Source: Sporolactobacillus sp. THM7-4 (lineage in GTDB: Bacteria > Bacillota > Bacilli > Bacillales > Sporolactobacillaceae). From it: a DNA stretch of 64,000 nucleotides. Within the stretch, counting starts at the first letter, position 1, and each line of letters starts with the position of its first letter. The stretch spans positions 102,887 through 166,886 of the forward strand of contig NZ_SEMD01000005.1 in assembly GCF_004153165.1 (NCBI RefSeq). The letters are read 5' to 3'. The notes under the pieces are model-generated. The model did not search any database and had not been told where the DNA came from. It worked only from the letters and a program-made list of their open reading frames with translations. Position numbers and translations under genes: made by a program. Positions 34,977-44,467 of this stretch are shown here, piece after piece.

Positions 34977-35864
34977 GTGACAAAAGGAAGGTTGGAACAA
35001 GCGGACCTCACTCAGAGCATTGAAAACAAGAAGAAGTATAAGAAAAAGCTGAAGAAATATCAGTTGCGGCTTCTGGCTTTGCAGCATGTCCTTTTTGAAA
35101 AAAAGATCGCTGCTATTTTTGTTTTTGAGGGCTGGGATGCTGCGGGTAAAGGCGGGTCGATTAAAAGAGCTGTTGCTAATCTTGACCCGCGTGGTGTACG
35201 TGTGTCATCAATTGCCGCTCCACTGCCTCACGAGAAACGATACCACTATATGCAGCGTTTCTGGCGTAAGATTCCGCAATATGGTCAAATCGCAATATTC
35301 GACCGCTCCTGGTATGGACGGGTTCTTGTTGAGCGAATTGAGGGCTTTGCAGAGAAGAACGAGTGGCAGCGCGCTTTTGGTGAAATTAACGCCTTTGAAA
35401 AACTACTGACCGACGATCACTACATTATTGAAAAGTTCTGGCTCCATATCAGTAAAGACGAGCAGTATAAGCGGTTTAAAGAGCGGGAGAATAACCCGAT
35501 GAAACGCTGGAAGATAACGGACGAAGACTGGCGCAACCGTGAGAAGTGGGATCAGTATGCCGAGGCGGCTGAAGAGATGTTCAGAAAAACGGACAAACCA
35601 AACGCGCCATGGCACATTATTCCGGCGAACAGCAAGTGGTTCGCAAGGATCGCTGTAGTCAGGCAGATGGTAAAAGCGATCGAGAATGATTTGCAGAAAC
35701 ATGATATACCGCTTCCACCTTACCCGGATCTTTTGAGAAGAGAAGGGGCAATGGAAGAGGACGATGATCCGGAAGAAGAGCGTTCGGAAGGACCGGCAGC
35801 CATTAAGGAACGCTCCTCTGAAACGGACAAGGCCGGCAAAAAGCAGGAAAGACATAAGACGTAA
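34977..35864 (+). CDS. ppk2: Polyphosphate kinase 2 family protein
   Basis: 295 residues from GTG 34977, preferred because AAGGGG lies 6-7 bases upstream; the ORF reaches ATG 34902. Single-domain PPK2: Walker A region FEGWDAAGKGGSIKRA, then LDPRGVRV, and the lid/Walker B region FDRSWYGRVLVERIEGF with KFWLHISKDEQ. PPK2 enzymes transfer phosphate between polyphosphate and nucleotides. The acidic/basic C-tail (EEDDDPEEER) is extra. It is followed by an exopolyphosphatase gene, making a polyphosphate turnover pair. Confidence 0.9.
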   Translation: MTKGRLEQADLTQSIENKKKYKKKLKKYQLRLLALQHVLFEKKIAAIFVFEGWDAAGKGGSIKRAVANLDPRGVRVSSIAAPLPHEKRYHYMQRFWRKIPQYGQIAIFDRSWYGRVLVERIEGFAEKNEWQRAFGEINAFEKLLTDDHYIIEKFWLHISKDEQYKRFKERENNPMKRWKITDEDWRNREKWDQYAEAAEEMFRKTDKPNAPWHIIPANSKWFARIAVVRQMVKAIENDLQKHDIPLPPYPDLLRREGAMEEDDDPEEERSEGPAAIKERSSETDKAGKKQERHKT

Positions 35865-35964
35865 GGAAGACCTGGAGAAGCTGAGACTCTTGCCGTGCAG
35901 TGAAAAATTTTCCTGAAATCCAGCCTCTTCAGTATATAATGGACTCAGGGAGAACCTGAAGGGT

Positions 35965-36008
35965 AAAGCGTTCAATGTTTAGAATTTTGGGCATTGGACG
36001 CTTTTATC
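35965..36008 (+). terminator. Terminator or leader hairpin between ppk2 and ppx
   Basis: AAAGCGTTCAATG can pair with CATTGGACGCTTT, followed by TATCT. A TATAAT at 35934-35939 just before it leaves open a leader-attenuator for ppx. Confidence 0.6.
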
Positions 36009-36119
36009 TCGGTCAATTGTCGCGGTTGACTACATAACGGGGGTTTCGGGAATGTTCAAGTCCTGTGACACGAGTTTTGTTAGCAGGAGCTGAAGAGAAT
36101 CCGGGTCAGGAGGATGAAA

Positions 36120-37655
36120 ATGGAGATTGTACGGAAACATGCCATGATCGATATTGGTTCCAATTCAATTCGGCTTGTCGTCATCGGTATAGACAGGAAC
36201 TATTTTTTTGAAGAGCTGCACAATTTCAAGGCGGTTGCGAGGCTAAGCGACTACATAGATGAAAGCGAAAATCTGAACAATGAGGGAATCTCTATTCTGC
36301 TGACGGTTCTTAAGCGATTTCAATCCATCCTTAAAAGAGAAAGCAACGTATCTGTGATTGACGCCGTCGCAACGGCGGCCATGCGGAAGGCAAGAAACCG
36401 GGATCAAGTCTTTGAACGGGTAAAAAGAGAAACAGGCGTGTCGGTCCGTCTTCTTTCCGGGTTAAAAGAGGCTTATTACGGCTATTATGCGGTCATCAAT
36501 TCCACATATATAGAAGACGGTATCTCGATTGATATTGGCGGCGGAAGTACGGAAGTCACTTTATTCAGAAACCGGGCACTTGTTCATTCCCATTCTTTTC
36601 CGTTTGGCGCGGTTACGCTGTATAATACTTACTTTGGAAACGGGGACTTAAAAGGTGGGGAAAAATTAGAAGCTTTTCTGAGAAAAACATTCCTGGGATT
36701 CGACTGGCTGGTCAATCAGTCTCTTCCGGTCGTTGGTATCGGCGGAAGTGCACGCAACCTGGCCCGTATCGATCAGGGGCAGCAGCATTATCGAATGGCC
36801 GGCCTTCATCAATATGTCATGCCGGGCCAGCGCCTGGATGAGCTGACAAAGAAACTGGCATCGATGACCCTTGAGGAACGGGAATCAATTGACGGGTTGT
36901 CGAAGGATCGGTCTGACATCATTGTTCCGGCATCAATGGTTATAAATACACTGGTCAGATTGAACAACGGAAATCAGTTCATGTTAAGTGGAGAAGGACT
37001 GCGTGAAGGTGTCTTCTATGAGTGGATGTTAAAAGCAAGAGGGGTGGATCGTATACCGTACGTTCTCAATGAAAGCATTCGCCAGCTGAAGAAAAGTTTT
37101 AATTTGGACACCAGTCATATCAGCTATATCAAGGCATTGGCCTTCCAGATATTTGATGGCATTCAACCAGTCATTGAGGGGTCACTTTCTGAAGAGCGGT
37201 CGGCCTGGCTGCTTTCGCACAGTGCGGATCTGGCTTATATTGGCGAGTATGTAAACAGCAAATCGAGCAGTGCGCATACCTTTTATTTATTGACGAATAT
37301 CAATATAAATGGGATGAGTCATCGCGACCGACTCGCCGTTGCACTCATTGCTTCGTTTAAATCGCGCTCAAAACTTCAGGATTTTGCAGAACCTTTTCGT
37401 AAAATGGTGACGAGAGATGAATTGAAGATGTGCGAGACGCTCGGAGCTGTTCTGCGTCTGGCCCATGATTTTGACCGAACGAGGCAGCATGTCGTGGATG
37501 AGATCAGGGTAAAGGTCTCCAGAAAGAAATTTCTTCATTTGACTGCTTATTACCATGATGATCCCTTCTTCGAAGATCAGGCGGCGCAAAAACATAAGAA
37601 GCATCTGGAACGGGCACTCAGGCTGCCGGTAGCCATTAACTTCAAGGCAAGGTAA
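36120..37655 (+). CDS. ppx: Ppx/GppA-family exopolyphosphatase
   Basis: 511 residues. The actin-like ASKHA domain has phosphate-1 AMIDIGSNSIRLVV at the N-terminus and phosphate-2 SIDIGGGSTEVTLF (about residues 139-152), and a C-terminal HD-like helical region follows. It releases phosphate from polyphosphate ends. AGGAGG is 6 bases before ATG 36120 and abuts the ATG at 36114, so 36120 is preferred. Lies 255 bases after ppk2. Confidence 0.9.
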   Translation: MEIVRKHAMIDIGSNSIRLVVIGIDRNYFFEELHNFKAVARLSDYIDESENLNNEGISILLTVLKRFQSILKRESNVSVIDAVATAAMRKARNRDQVFERVKRETGVSVRLLSGLKEAYYGYYAVINSTYIEDGISIDIGGGSTEVTLFRNRALVHSHSFPFGAVTLYNTYFGNGDLKGGEKLEAFLRKTFLGFDWLVNQSLPVVGIGGSARNLARIDQGQQHYRMAGLHQYVMPGQRLDELTKKLASMTLEERESIDGLSKDRSDIIVPASMVINTLVRLNNGNQFMLSGEGLREGVFYEWMLKARGVDRIPYVLNESIRQLKKSFNLDTSHISYIKALAFQIFDGIQPVIEGSLSEERSAWLLSHSADLAYIGEYVNSKSSSAHTFYLLTNININGMSHRDRLAVALIASFKSRSKLQDFAEPFRKMVTRDELKMCETLGAVLRLAHDFDRTRQHVVDEIRVKVSRKKFLHLTAYYHDDPFFEDQAAQKHKKHLERALRLPVAINFKAR

Positions 37656-37786
37656 GGGCGATGAGTCCTGAGATGCGCTCTTTTTGAAATGTCGGTCCCG
37701 TACTTGTCAAAACGCTCTGAATAGTGGACAATAGGCTTATTCATATGTGAAAAAATAAAGCGTCATTCATGGGAAGGGGTTCATCC

Positions 37787-38788
37787 ATGTCCATATTGGT
37801 ACTTGGAGGCGCGGGCTATATCGGTTCGCATGCGGTCCGCCGTCTGATTGCTGCCGGCAGAGAGGTCATCGTTGTCGATAATCTGCAGACAGGCCACAAA
37901 GATGCGTTACATCCGGATGCTGTCTTTTATCAGGGCGATATTCGCGATAAAGCATTGCTCGATTCGGTGTTTAAAAAGGAGAACATTGAGGGAGTCATCC
38001 ATTTTGCAGCCAATTCGCTCGTAGGTGAATCGGTCGAAAAACCGCTGATGTATTTCAATAATAATGTTTACGGTATGCAGGTCCTTCTTGAAGTCATGCA
38101 CGACAACGGTGTGAGGCACATTGTCTTCTCGTCGACCGCCGCAACCTATGGCGAACCGGAGCAGGTTCCGATCACCGAAGACATGCCAACGCGGCCAACC
38201 AATCCTTACGGCGAAACAAAACTGACGATGGAAAAGATGATGAAATGGTGCGACAGGGCTTACGGCATGAGGTTTGTCGCTCTGCGCTACTTCAACGTTG
38301 CCGGAGCAGACAAATCGGGCCGGATTGGTGAGGACCACCACCCGGAAACACACCTGATTCCGATCGTGCTTCAGGTGGCCGCAGGCGAACGCGATCACAT
38401 TTCTATTTTCGGCGACGACTATCCGACAAAGGATGGTACGTGTGTCCGTGATTATGTCCATATCGAGGACCTGATCAGCGCTCACCTGCTGGCGCTTGAT
38501 TATCTGAAGAAAGGCGGACAGAGCGACGTGTTCAATCTCGGTTCAAACGAAGGATTTTCTGTAAAAGAAATCATTGAGGCGGCGCGAAAAGTAACGGGCA
38601 AGGCAATTCCGGCTGTCGTTGCACCGCGCCGCGCGGGCGACCCGAGTACGCTGATCGCCTCCTCGGATAAAGCAAAGGCGGTGCTCGGCTGGAATCCTGA
38701 GCACACAACAATTCCGGAAATTCTCAAAGATGCCTGGCAATGGCACAGCACCCATCCGAAGGGATACGCTCCACTGGAGACCAGCTGA
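37787..38788 (+). CDS. galE: UDP-glucose 4-epimerase
   Basis: 333 residues, extended SDR. NAD-binding [11 protein letters not shown] lies at residues 7-17. The catalytic segment is [10 protein letters not shown] with YxxxK as YGETK (about residues 144-148). [18 protein letters not shown] and YVHIEDL follow. It interconverts UDP-glucose and UDP-galactose in the cytoplasm. AAGGGG is 7 bases before ATG 37787. No other Leloir genes are adjacent, so a cell-surface polysaccharide role is also possible. Confidence 0.93.
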   Translation: MSILVLGGAGYIGSHAVRRLIAAGREVIVVDNLQTGHKDALHPDAVFYQGDIRDKALLDSVFKKENIEGVIHFAANSLVGESVEKPLMYFNNNVYGMQVLLEVMHDNGVRHIVFSSTAATYGEPEQVPITEDMPTRPTNPYGETKLTMEKMMKWCDRAYGMRFVALRYFNVAGADKSGRIGEDHHPETHLIPIVLQVAAGERDHISIFGDDYPTKDGTCVRDYVHIEDLISAHLLALDYLKKGGQSDVFNLGSNEGFSVKEIIEAARKVTGKAIPAVVAPRRAGDPSTLIASSDKAKAVLGWNPEHTTIPEILKDAWQWHSTHPKGYAPLETS

Positions 38789-38801
38789 AGATTTTCCTGA
38801 G

Positions 38802-38872
38802 TTTTATTCCCGGAGGTTCCGGCTTTAGCTCAAAAGCTTATCTGGAAGAAATTTCATCTTTCCGGGAATAAA
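38802..38872 (+). terminator. Long-loop hairpin after galE
   Basis: TTTTATTCCCGGA and TCCGGGAATAAAA pair across a loop of about 43 bases; probable galE terminator ahead of the met promoter. Confidence 0.55.
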
Positions 38873-38879
38873 AAACATT

Positions 38880-38908
38880 TTGACACCACTATCGTTTCGG
38901 TGTACAAT
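38880..38908 (+). promoter_or_regulatory. SigA promoter of the metQNP operon
   Basis: TTGACA (38880-38885), 17-base spacer, TACAAT (38903-38908). Confidence 0.9.
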
Positions 38909-38934
38909 CATATCACAATCTAAGTCAATAATAT

Positions 38935-39041
38935 CTTATCCAGAGCGGCGGAGGGACAGGCCCTATGAAACCCGGCAACCAAATTCCTTGTAATTCAGGT
39001 GCCAATTCCTGCAAAATCCTTTCGGGTTTTGAGAGATAAGA
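38935..39041 (+). ncRNA. SAM-I (S-box) riboswitch upstream of metQ
   Basis: Canonical S-box: CTTATCCAGAG, GGAGGGACAGGCCC, ATGAAACCCGGCAACC, GGTGCCAATTCCTGCA, and closing GAGAGATAAG. All conserved blocks are intact, in contrast to the degenerate copy at 22134. It controls a methionine ABC importer. SAM binding should cause termination at the hairpin just downstream. Confidence 0.97.
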
Positions 39042-39056
39042 GGAGAGTCCGATCGT

Positions 39057-39089
39057 TCACGCTTCTCTTATAGAGAGGCGCTTTTTGTT
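39057..39089 (+). terminator. metQ riboswitch terminator
   Basis: CGCTTCTCT and AGAGAGGCG around TTAT, followed by CTTTTTG. Confidence 0.85.
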
Positions 39090-39153
39090 GCCGGAAGAGA
39101 CAGATATTTAGTACTTAGAAATCATAGTATTCATCTATTATATTGGAGGGAAC

Positions 39154-39975
39154 ATGGTGAGAAAACTCGGGACGGTGCTATCTTTTGGTTTAATTTTATC
39201 ATTAATTTTTGTATTAACAGCTTGCGGAAGTGGTTCTTCGAAGTCGTTAAGCGACAAGGAAATTACAGTCGGTGTAACAGGCGGACCTCATCAGCAGGTC
39301 ATGGAGCAGGTAGCCAAACTGGCAAAGAAAGACGGCCTGACCATTCACCTGAAAGTATTCAATGACTATAATCAGCCGAATACAGCGCTGAATGAGAAGG
39401 AACTCGATGCCAACAGCTATCAGACTTTGCCTTTCTTAAAGAACCAGATCCAGAATAAGAATTATAAGATTACTGATGCGTTTAAAACGGTTGCTTTTCC
39501 GATGGGGATTTATTCCAAAAAAATCAAAAACCTTAAGGATCTGAAGAACGGTGCTAAAATCGCCGTACCGAACGACCCGGCTAATGAACTTCGTGCATTG
39601 CAGCTGTTCGAAAAAGCAGGTGTCATTAAGCTGAAAAAAGGTGCCGGCGTCACATCAACGAAGAGAGACGTTATTGGAAATCCGAAACATCTGCAGATCG
39701 TGGAAATGGACGCCGCTCAGCTTCCGGCACAACTTGATGAAGTAGCTGCTGCCGGGATCAACACCAACTTCGCAATGGGTGCGGGGCTTACCGTTCTGAA
39801 AGATGCGATCTTCCATGAACCGCTGGTCAATAACCCTTATCCAAACTATTTTGTTGTTCGAACCGAAAATAAAAACGACAAAGTCGTTAAGAAACTGGAA
39901 AAATATTATCACTCTCCTGAGGTTAAGGCATTTATTAAGAAGACGTTTGGCGGTTCCGTTGTTCCTGCATGGTAA
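39154..39975 (+). CDS. metQ: Methionine-binding lipoprotein MetQ
   Basis: 273 residues. The signal peptide ends in LTAC (Cys 24). NLPA family pattern: VGVTGGPHQQVMEQVAKLAKKDGL, ALNEKELDANSYQTLPFLKNQ, GAKIAVPNDPANELRALQLFEKAGVI. It delivers D/L-methionine to MetNP. GGAGGG precedes the ATG. It is first in the operon, whereas B. subtilis places it last. Confidence 0.95.
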   Translation: MVRKLGTVLSFGLILSLIFVLTACGSGSSKSLSDKEITVGVTGGPHQQVMEQVAKLAKKDGLTIHLKVFNDYNQPNTALNEKELDANSYQTLPFLKNQIQNKNYKITDAFKTVAFPMGIYSKKIKNLKDLKNGAKIAVPNDPANELRALQLFEKAGVIKLKKGAGVTSTKRDVIGNPKHLQIVEMDAAQLPAQLDEVAAAGINTNFAMGAGLTVLKDAIFHEPLVNNPYPNYFVVRTENKNDKVVKKLEKYYHSPEVKAFIKKTFGGSVVPAW

Positions 39976-39994
39976 TGTTTAAGGGGGAAGAACT

Positions 39995-41008
39995 TTGATT
40001 AAGCTTCAGCATGTGTCGAAAACATTCAGTGTAGGTAAAAATAAAATTGAAGCTTTGAAGGATGTTTCTGTGGAAGTAAACAGAGGCGAGATTTTCGGCG
40101 TCATTGGCTACAGCGGTGCCGGGAAAAGTACGCTGATACGCTGTGTCAATCTGCTGGAACGGCCGACAAGCGGAAAAGTATTTGTCGATGGTGTTGATAT
40201 CCAGTCCTTAAACAAAAAAGATCTGCTCAAGCTTCGCCGAAAAATTGGCATGATTTTTCAAGGATACAATCTGCTGGAAACCGCCAATGTTTATGACAAT
40301 GTTGCCATTCCGCTGAAACTTGAGGGTATTTCAGGGGACGAGATTAAAGCAAGAACCGAAAAGTATCTGGAAATTGTCGGGCTTAAAGACCGGAGCAAGG
40401 CGTATCCCAGTCAGCTTTCCGGCGGACAGAAACAGCGTGTTGCGATCGCCCGCGCGCTTGCTCATGAACCGGAAGTCCTGCTTAGCGATGAAGCGACAAG
40501 CGCCCTCGATCCGAATACAACGGATTCGATATTGGAGCTCCTTCTCAAGGTAAACCGGGAACTCGGTATTACGATTTTTCTCATTACCCATGAGCTGGAC
40601 GTAATCCAGCGAATCTGTGACCGTGTGGCAGTCATGGATAAAGGTCGTATTGTTGAAACGGGCTCGGTAGTCGATGTGTTCACGAGGCCGACAGAAGCGA
40701 TGACGAAGCAGTTTGTGCATGACGAGGCTCGATTCAGAATTCCTCCGACAATTTTCAAAGATCTGATTGCGACCGGAAAACTGGTTAACCTGACATTCAT
40801 TGGGGAATCGGCCAAGGATCCCGCGCTGGCGACGATGGCCAAAAGGTATGACGTTCTACCCAGTATCATTGCCGGCGGTATTGATCAGCTGAAAGACCAG
40901 TCCATCGGAAATCTGCTTGTTCATATCAAAGGCGATCAGGGCAAAGTCGATGAGGCGATCCACTTTTTGAAATCAAGGCAGATCGTAGTGGAAGAGGTGA
41001 GCGAATAA
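39995..41008 (+). CDS. metN: Methionine ABC importer ATPase MetN
   Basis: 337 residues starting at TTG 39995 after AAGGGGG. Walker A GYSGAGKST (39-47), signature [27 protein letters not shown], and a C-terminal NIL/ACT-like regulatory domain that senses intracellular methionine. One base separates its stop from metP. Confidence 0.95.
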   Translation: MIKLQHVSKTFSVGKNKIEALKDVSVEVNRGEIFGVIGYSGAGKSTLIRCVNLLERPTSGKVFVDGVDIQSLNKKDLLKLRRKIGMIFQGYNLLETANVYDNVAIPLKLEGISGDEIKARTEKYLEIVGLKDRSKAYPSQLSGGQKQRVAIARALAHEPEVLLSDEATSALDPNTTDSILELLLKVNRELGITIFLITHELDVIQRICDRVAVMDKGRIVETGSVVDVFTRPTEAMTKQFVHDEARFRIPPTIFKDLIATGKLVNLTFIGESAKDPALATMAKRYDVLPSIIAGGIDQLKDQSIGNLLVHIKGDQGKVDEAIHFLKSRQIVVEEVSE

Positions 41009-41009
41009 A

Positions 41010-41672
41010 ATGGCAGACTTTTTAAATCAATGGGGCGGCGCGATCTGGGATGGTTTTATCCAGACGATGCAGATGACTGTTATTTCCCTGCTCTTTTCGA
41101 TTATCATAGGACTTCCGCTCGGCGTTCTTCTGGTACTGACGCGTAAAAACGGTCAGCTGGAAAATGTTGTTATCTATACCGTTGTTAATTCAGTTATTAA
41201 TGTCATTCGCTCAATTCCATTTATCATACTGTTGTTCTTTATTCTTCCATTTACAAAGGCGGTTGCCGGGACAACAATCGGGGTCAGGGGAGTCATTGTC
41301 CCCCTCGTTGTTGCCTGTGCTCCTTTTATTGCCCGGCTGCTGGAATCTGCAATGCTGGAAGTAAACAGAGGCGTCATTGAAGCCTATCAATCGATGGGCA
41401 TTTCAACACCGAAAATCATCTGGCATGTGATCATCCGCGAAGCCCGCTCGTCCATTATTCTCGGTCTGACCATTGCGATCATCGGACTGATCGGTGAAAC
41501 GGCGATGGCCGGTTTCGTCGGCGCCGGCGGACTCGGCGATCTGGCTTATCAGTTCGGCTATGTTCGTTTCCAGCCAGATGTGATGTATGCCGTAATTATC
41601 ATTCTGATCGTTATTGTCCAGATCGTCCAAACGATTGGTAACGTTGTGGCGAGAAGATTAAAAAAGAATTAA
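41010..41672 (+). CDS. metP: Methionine ABC importer permease MetP/MetI
   Basis: 220 residues, five TM helices. ATPase-contact loop EVNRGVIEAYQSMGISTPKIIWHVI and GETAMAGFVGAGGLGDLAYQFGY are MetI hallmarks. Last gene of the SAM-I-controlled unit. Confidence 0.95.
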   Translation: MADFLNQWGGAIWDGFIQTMQMTVISLLFSIIIGLPLGVLLVLTRKNGQLENVVIYTVVNSVINVIRSIPFIILLFFILPFTKAVAGTTIGVRGVIVPLVVACAPFIARLLESAMLEVNRGVIEAYQSMGISTPKIIWHVIIREARSSIILGLTIAIIGLIGETAMAGFVGAGGLGDLAYQFGYVRFQPDVMYAVIIILIVIVQIVQTIGNVVARRLKKN

Positions 41673-41699
41673 AATGAATAAAACTGTTTTTATAATAAG

Positions 41700-41735
41700 A
41701 CGGTAACGGGCACTCCCGTTACCGTATTTTTTTTA
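41700..41735 (+). terminator. metQNP terminator
   Basis: ACGGTAACGGG and CCCGTTACCGT around CACT, followed by eight or more Ts. Confidence 0.92.
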
Positions 41736-41739
41736 CACG

Positions 41740-41815
41740 AAAATCGGCGGTCGTGCAGATATATCGGCGATACTCGGAAAAATCGGCGGTCGTGCGAAAA
41801 TAATCGTCGACCATG
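41740..41815. repeat. 19-bp tandem repeat, four units
   Basis: Units begin at 41740, 41759, 41778 and 41797. Units 1 and 3 are almost identical (AAAATCGGCGGTCGTGC); units 2 and 4 are diverged but in phase. Located between the metP terminator and the gldA terminator. Confidence 0.8.
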
Positions 41816-41844
41816 AATAGATTAGATTGTCAAAATTGTTGATG

Positions 41845-41891
41845 CAGAAAAAGAGAACATGTCCCTTCTTAATAAAAAGGACCATGTTCTC
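41845..41891 (-). terminator. gldA terminator
   Basis: GAGAACATG and CATGTTCTC pair across a 21-base loop; five Ts follow on the minus strand. Confidence 0.85.
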
Positions 41892-41941
41892 ATGTCATAA
41901 AATGTTCATAAAAACGTTTTCAATTCATCCCAATAATAGAT

Positions 41942-43072
41942 TCAGTCATGATAGGATTGAGCTATAGCGTTGGCTGTAACGATAGCATTGAAGACATCGT
42001 CCGGAGTTACTTCAAAAGGCATATTGCCCATCGTATCATTTTCTGCACAGGACAGTTCAGCTACGTTGCGCCATTCTTCTTCGACAAACTCTTTAACGCC
42101 GAGGTCCTCCAGAGTCATCGGGAGTCCGACGGCCTTGATGATATGAATCACTTCTTCTATTTCTTCCTGAGGCGCGTTCTCAAGGACAAGCTGCGCAAGA
42201 AGGGCAAAGGTTACTTTTTCCCCATGCTGTACGCGGTGCAGGGCGGGTACGGCGGTCATTCCGTTGTGGATGGCGTGAGCTGCTGCGAGACCTCCCGACT
42301 CTGCACCGACGCCGCTTAAATAAATTGTTGCTTCAATTGTCGCTTCAACGGCTGTTGTTGACAATTTCTTTTCCACCGCTCGCATCGCAGGAATTGCGTT
42401 ACGGCGAATCGTGTCATAGCACAATTTGGAGAGACCGACACCGACAAGAGAAGGTTTCAGATTGACGAGATTCAGACCGTTTGCCCGGAAGCATGCACGT
42501 GCTTCAAAGTACGTGGTCATTCCGTCGCCGATACCGGCTGCGAAGAACCGGGAAGGAGCAGCGGCCAGAATATCTGTGTCTGCGATGACCATGTCCGGAT
42601 TGCCTGGTAAAAAGAGATAGTGATCGAATTGACCTTCTTCCGTATATATCACAGCAAGAGCCGTGCATGGTGCATCGGTTGACGCGATGGTAGGATAGAT
42701 AATAACGGGAAGCTTTTCAAAATATGCGGTTGCTTTTGCCGTATCCAGTGTTTTTCCGCCGCCGATACCCACGATGACGTTTGCACCAGCCTCGCGAGCC
42801 AGCTCCCGGTTTCGATCAATCTCTGTTTGGGAGCATTCGTAATTAAACTTTTCAAATGTTGCTTTTTTACCGGCGGCATGAAAAGATGCCCCTGCTTCTT
42901 CCGATGCCCGATCCACAATAAACTCATCGCAAATAAAGTAAGCGTTATCACCAAACTGTGAAATATAATCGCTGATATTCGGCAAAATCCCCTGACCAAC
43001 AATGAATTTTTTAGGCGAGGTAATTGACTTGGCCAGTTTTCCGGTTTTTACTCTCGTAGTGACTTCTGCCAT
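41942..43072 (-). CDS. gldA: Glycerol dehydrogenase
   Basis: 376 residues, iron-containing alcohol dehydrogenase superfamily, GldA branch. NAD-binding GIGGGKTLDTAKA (about residues 100-112), IYPTIASTDAPCTALAVIY, and zinc ligands in AAGIGDGMTTYFEARA, SGGLAAAHAIHNG and HRVQHGEKVTFALL. It oxidises glycerol to dihydroxyacetone with NAD. AAAGGATG precedes the ATG. A cre-like box lies about 60-70 bases upstream, consistent with catabolite repression. Confidence 0.93.
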   Translation of the reverse strand: MAEVTTRVKTGKLAKSITSPKKFIVGQGILPNISDYISQFGDNAYFICDEFIVDRASEEAGASFHAAGKKATFEKFNYECSQTEIDRNRELAREAGANVIVGIGGGKTLDTAKATAYFEKLPVIIYPTIASTDAPCTALAVIYTEEGQFDHYLFLPGNPDMVIADTDILAAAPSRFFAAGIGDGMTTYFEARACFRANGLNLVNLKPSLVGVGLSKLCYDTIRRNAIPAMRAVEKKLSTTAVEATIEATIYLSGVGAESGGLAAAHAIHNGMTAVPALHRVQHGEKVTFALLAQLVLENAPQEEIEEVIHIIKAVGLPMTLEDLGVKEFVEEEWRNVAELSCAENDTMGNMPFEVTPDDVFNAIVTANAIAQSYHD

Positions 43073-43130
43073 ATTTCATCATCCTTTCTTTGATAACTTG
43101 AGTATAAAGGACAAATCATGAAATATCTAG

Positions 43131-43144
43131 TGAAAACGCTTAAA
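43131..43144 (-). promoter_or_regulatory. Candidate cre (CcpA) site upstream of gldA
   Basis: TGAAAACGCTTAAA fits TGWNANCGNTNWCA except for the penultimate base. Position upstream of gldA suits CcpA repression. The remainder of 43073-43404 shows no gene. Confidence 0.5.
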
Positions 43145-43404
43145 AAAGTGAATAATTTGTGAAAAATGTAAAATAATCCTTTAACTGGTATCTTGATAGT
43201 TAACTAAATCATTGACAAAGTTCATCAGTATTGCTTAGAAAAACTGTGATTGCTTCTATATAAAGGAAATAATCCACCCGTGTAAATACCCAAAAGCGCT
43301 GCTATTGAAATTATCCGACACATAAGGTATGGTTTTGTTGAGAGACTATGCACCAGATATTTGAATCTGTGAATAGCAAATAAACGTGATTAAGGGGTAG
43401 GAAA

Positions 43405-44334
43405 ATGGAAAAAGTGCTGGTATTCGGGCATAAGAGTCCTGACACAGATGCAATTTGCTCGGCGATCGCCTTTGCTGAATTGAAAAAAGCATTGGGAGAA
43501 AATGTGGAACCCGTTCGTCTTGGTGAGTTAAACGGTGAAACTGAATATGTTTTGAAGCATTTTCAGGTGAAAGCTCCGCGTTTTGTGAAAAAAGTAGCCA
43601 ACGAAGTTCCTGCTGTTTATCTTGTCGATCATAATGAACGGCAGCAAAGTGCGGATGATATTGAAAAAGTTGATGTGCTTTCCGTTGTCGATCACCACAG
43701 AATCGCAAACTTTGAAACAAGCGCGCCCATTTATTACCGGGCGGAACCGGTAGGCTGTACGGCTACCATTCTTAATAAACTTTATAAGGAAAACAGTGTT
43801 GCCATTCCAAAAACCATTGCAGGTCTGATGCTCTCATCAATCATTTCGGACACCCTTCTTTTCAAATCCCCGACCTGTACAAAAGCAGACGTAGAGGCAG
43901 CACGCGAGCTGGAAAAGATTTCGGGTGTTGAAGCAGAAAAATATGGTCTTGATATGCTTAAAGCCGGGACAAACATAAGCGACAAAACAGCAGAAGAACT
44001 TATTTCTCTGGACGTGAAGCCATTTGAAATGGGCAAATACAAGGTGGAGATCGCCCAGGTTAATGTCGTTGATTTTAATGACGCTTTATCCCGCCAGGCT
44101 GAACTGGAAGATGCGATTCGTACGGAAATTGACACTAAGAACCTCGATTTGTTTGTGCTTGCCGTAACCAACATATTAACCAGTGACTCAGAATCACTGA
44201 TTATCGGCAAGGCGGCCGCGGCTGCGGAAAACGCATTTCATGTAGAATTAAAAAATAACAGGGCAATACTGAAAGGTGTCGTTTCCAGAAAGAAACAAAT
44301 CGTACCTGTACTGACCGAGGAACTGACAAAATAA
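43405..44334 (+). CDS. ppaC: Manganese-dependent family II inorganic pyrophosphatase
   Basis: 309 residues. DHH domain: [15 protein letters not shown] (residues 6-20), [10 protein letters not shown] (73-82), [10 protein letters not shown] (93-102). C-terminal DHHA2 domain includes [10 protein letters not shown] near the end. It hydrolyses pyrophosphate from biosynthesis in the cytoplasm. AGGGGTAGG precedes the ATG. Single gene. Confidence 0.96.
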   Translation: MEKVLVFGHKSPDTDAICSAIAFAELKKALGENVEPVRLGELNGETEYVLKHFQVKAPRFVKKVANEVPAVYLVDHNERQQSADDIEKVDVLSVVDHHRIANFETSAPIYYRAEPVGCTATILNKLYKENSVAIPKTIAGLMLSSIISDTLLFKSPTCTKADVEAARELEKISGVEAEKYGLDMLKAGTNISDKTAEELISLDVKPFEMGKYKVEIAQVNVVDFNDALSRQAELEDAIRTEIDTKNLDLFVLAVTNILTSDSESLIIGKAAAAAENAFHVELKNNRAILKGVVSRKKQIVPVLTEELTK

Positions 44335-44352
44335 CGAAACGAGACCGGACTG

Positions 44353-44396
44353 GAAGGGAGCAGAGAGGGGCACGTGAGATCCTCCTGCTTCTTTTG
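44353..44396 (+). terminator. ppaC terminator
   Basis: GAAGGGAGCAG...AGG pairs with CCT...CTGCTTCTTTT; mismatch in the middle of the stem. Confidence 0.6.
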
Positions 44397-44467
44397 CGTT
44401 TCGAGCTTAACCCGGGCTGAGAAAAAAGTATTGAACCTGTTCGGCATTTAAAGGAGATGTGTGTTAA

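Noticed and set aside
41906-41926. cre-like AAAACGTTTTCA downstream of gldA
   Set aside because: It lies after the gene's 3' end and departs from the consensus at the 5' TG, so regulation from there is unlikely.
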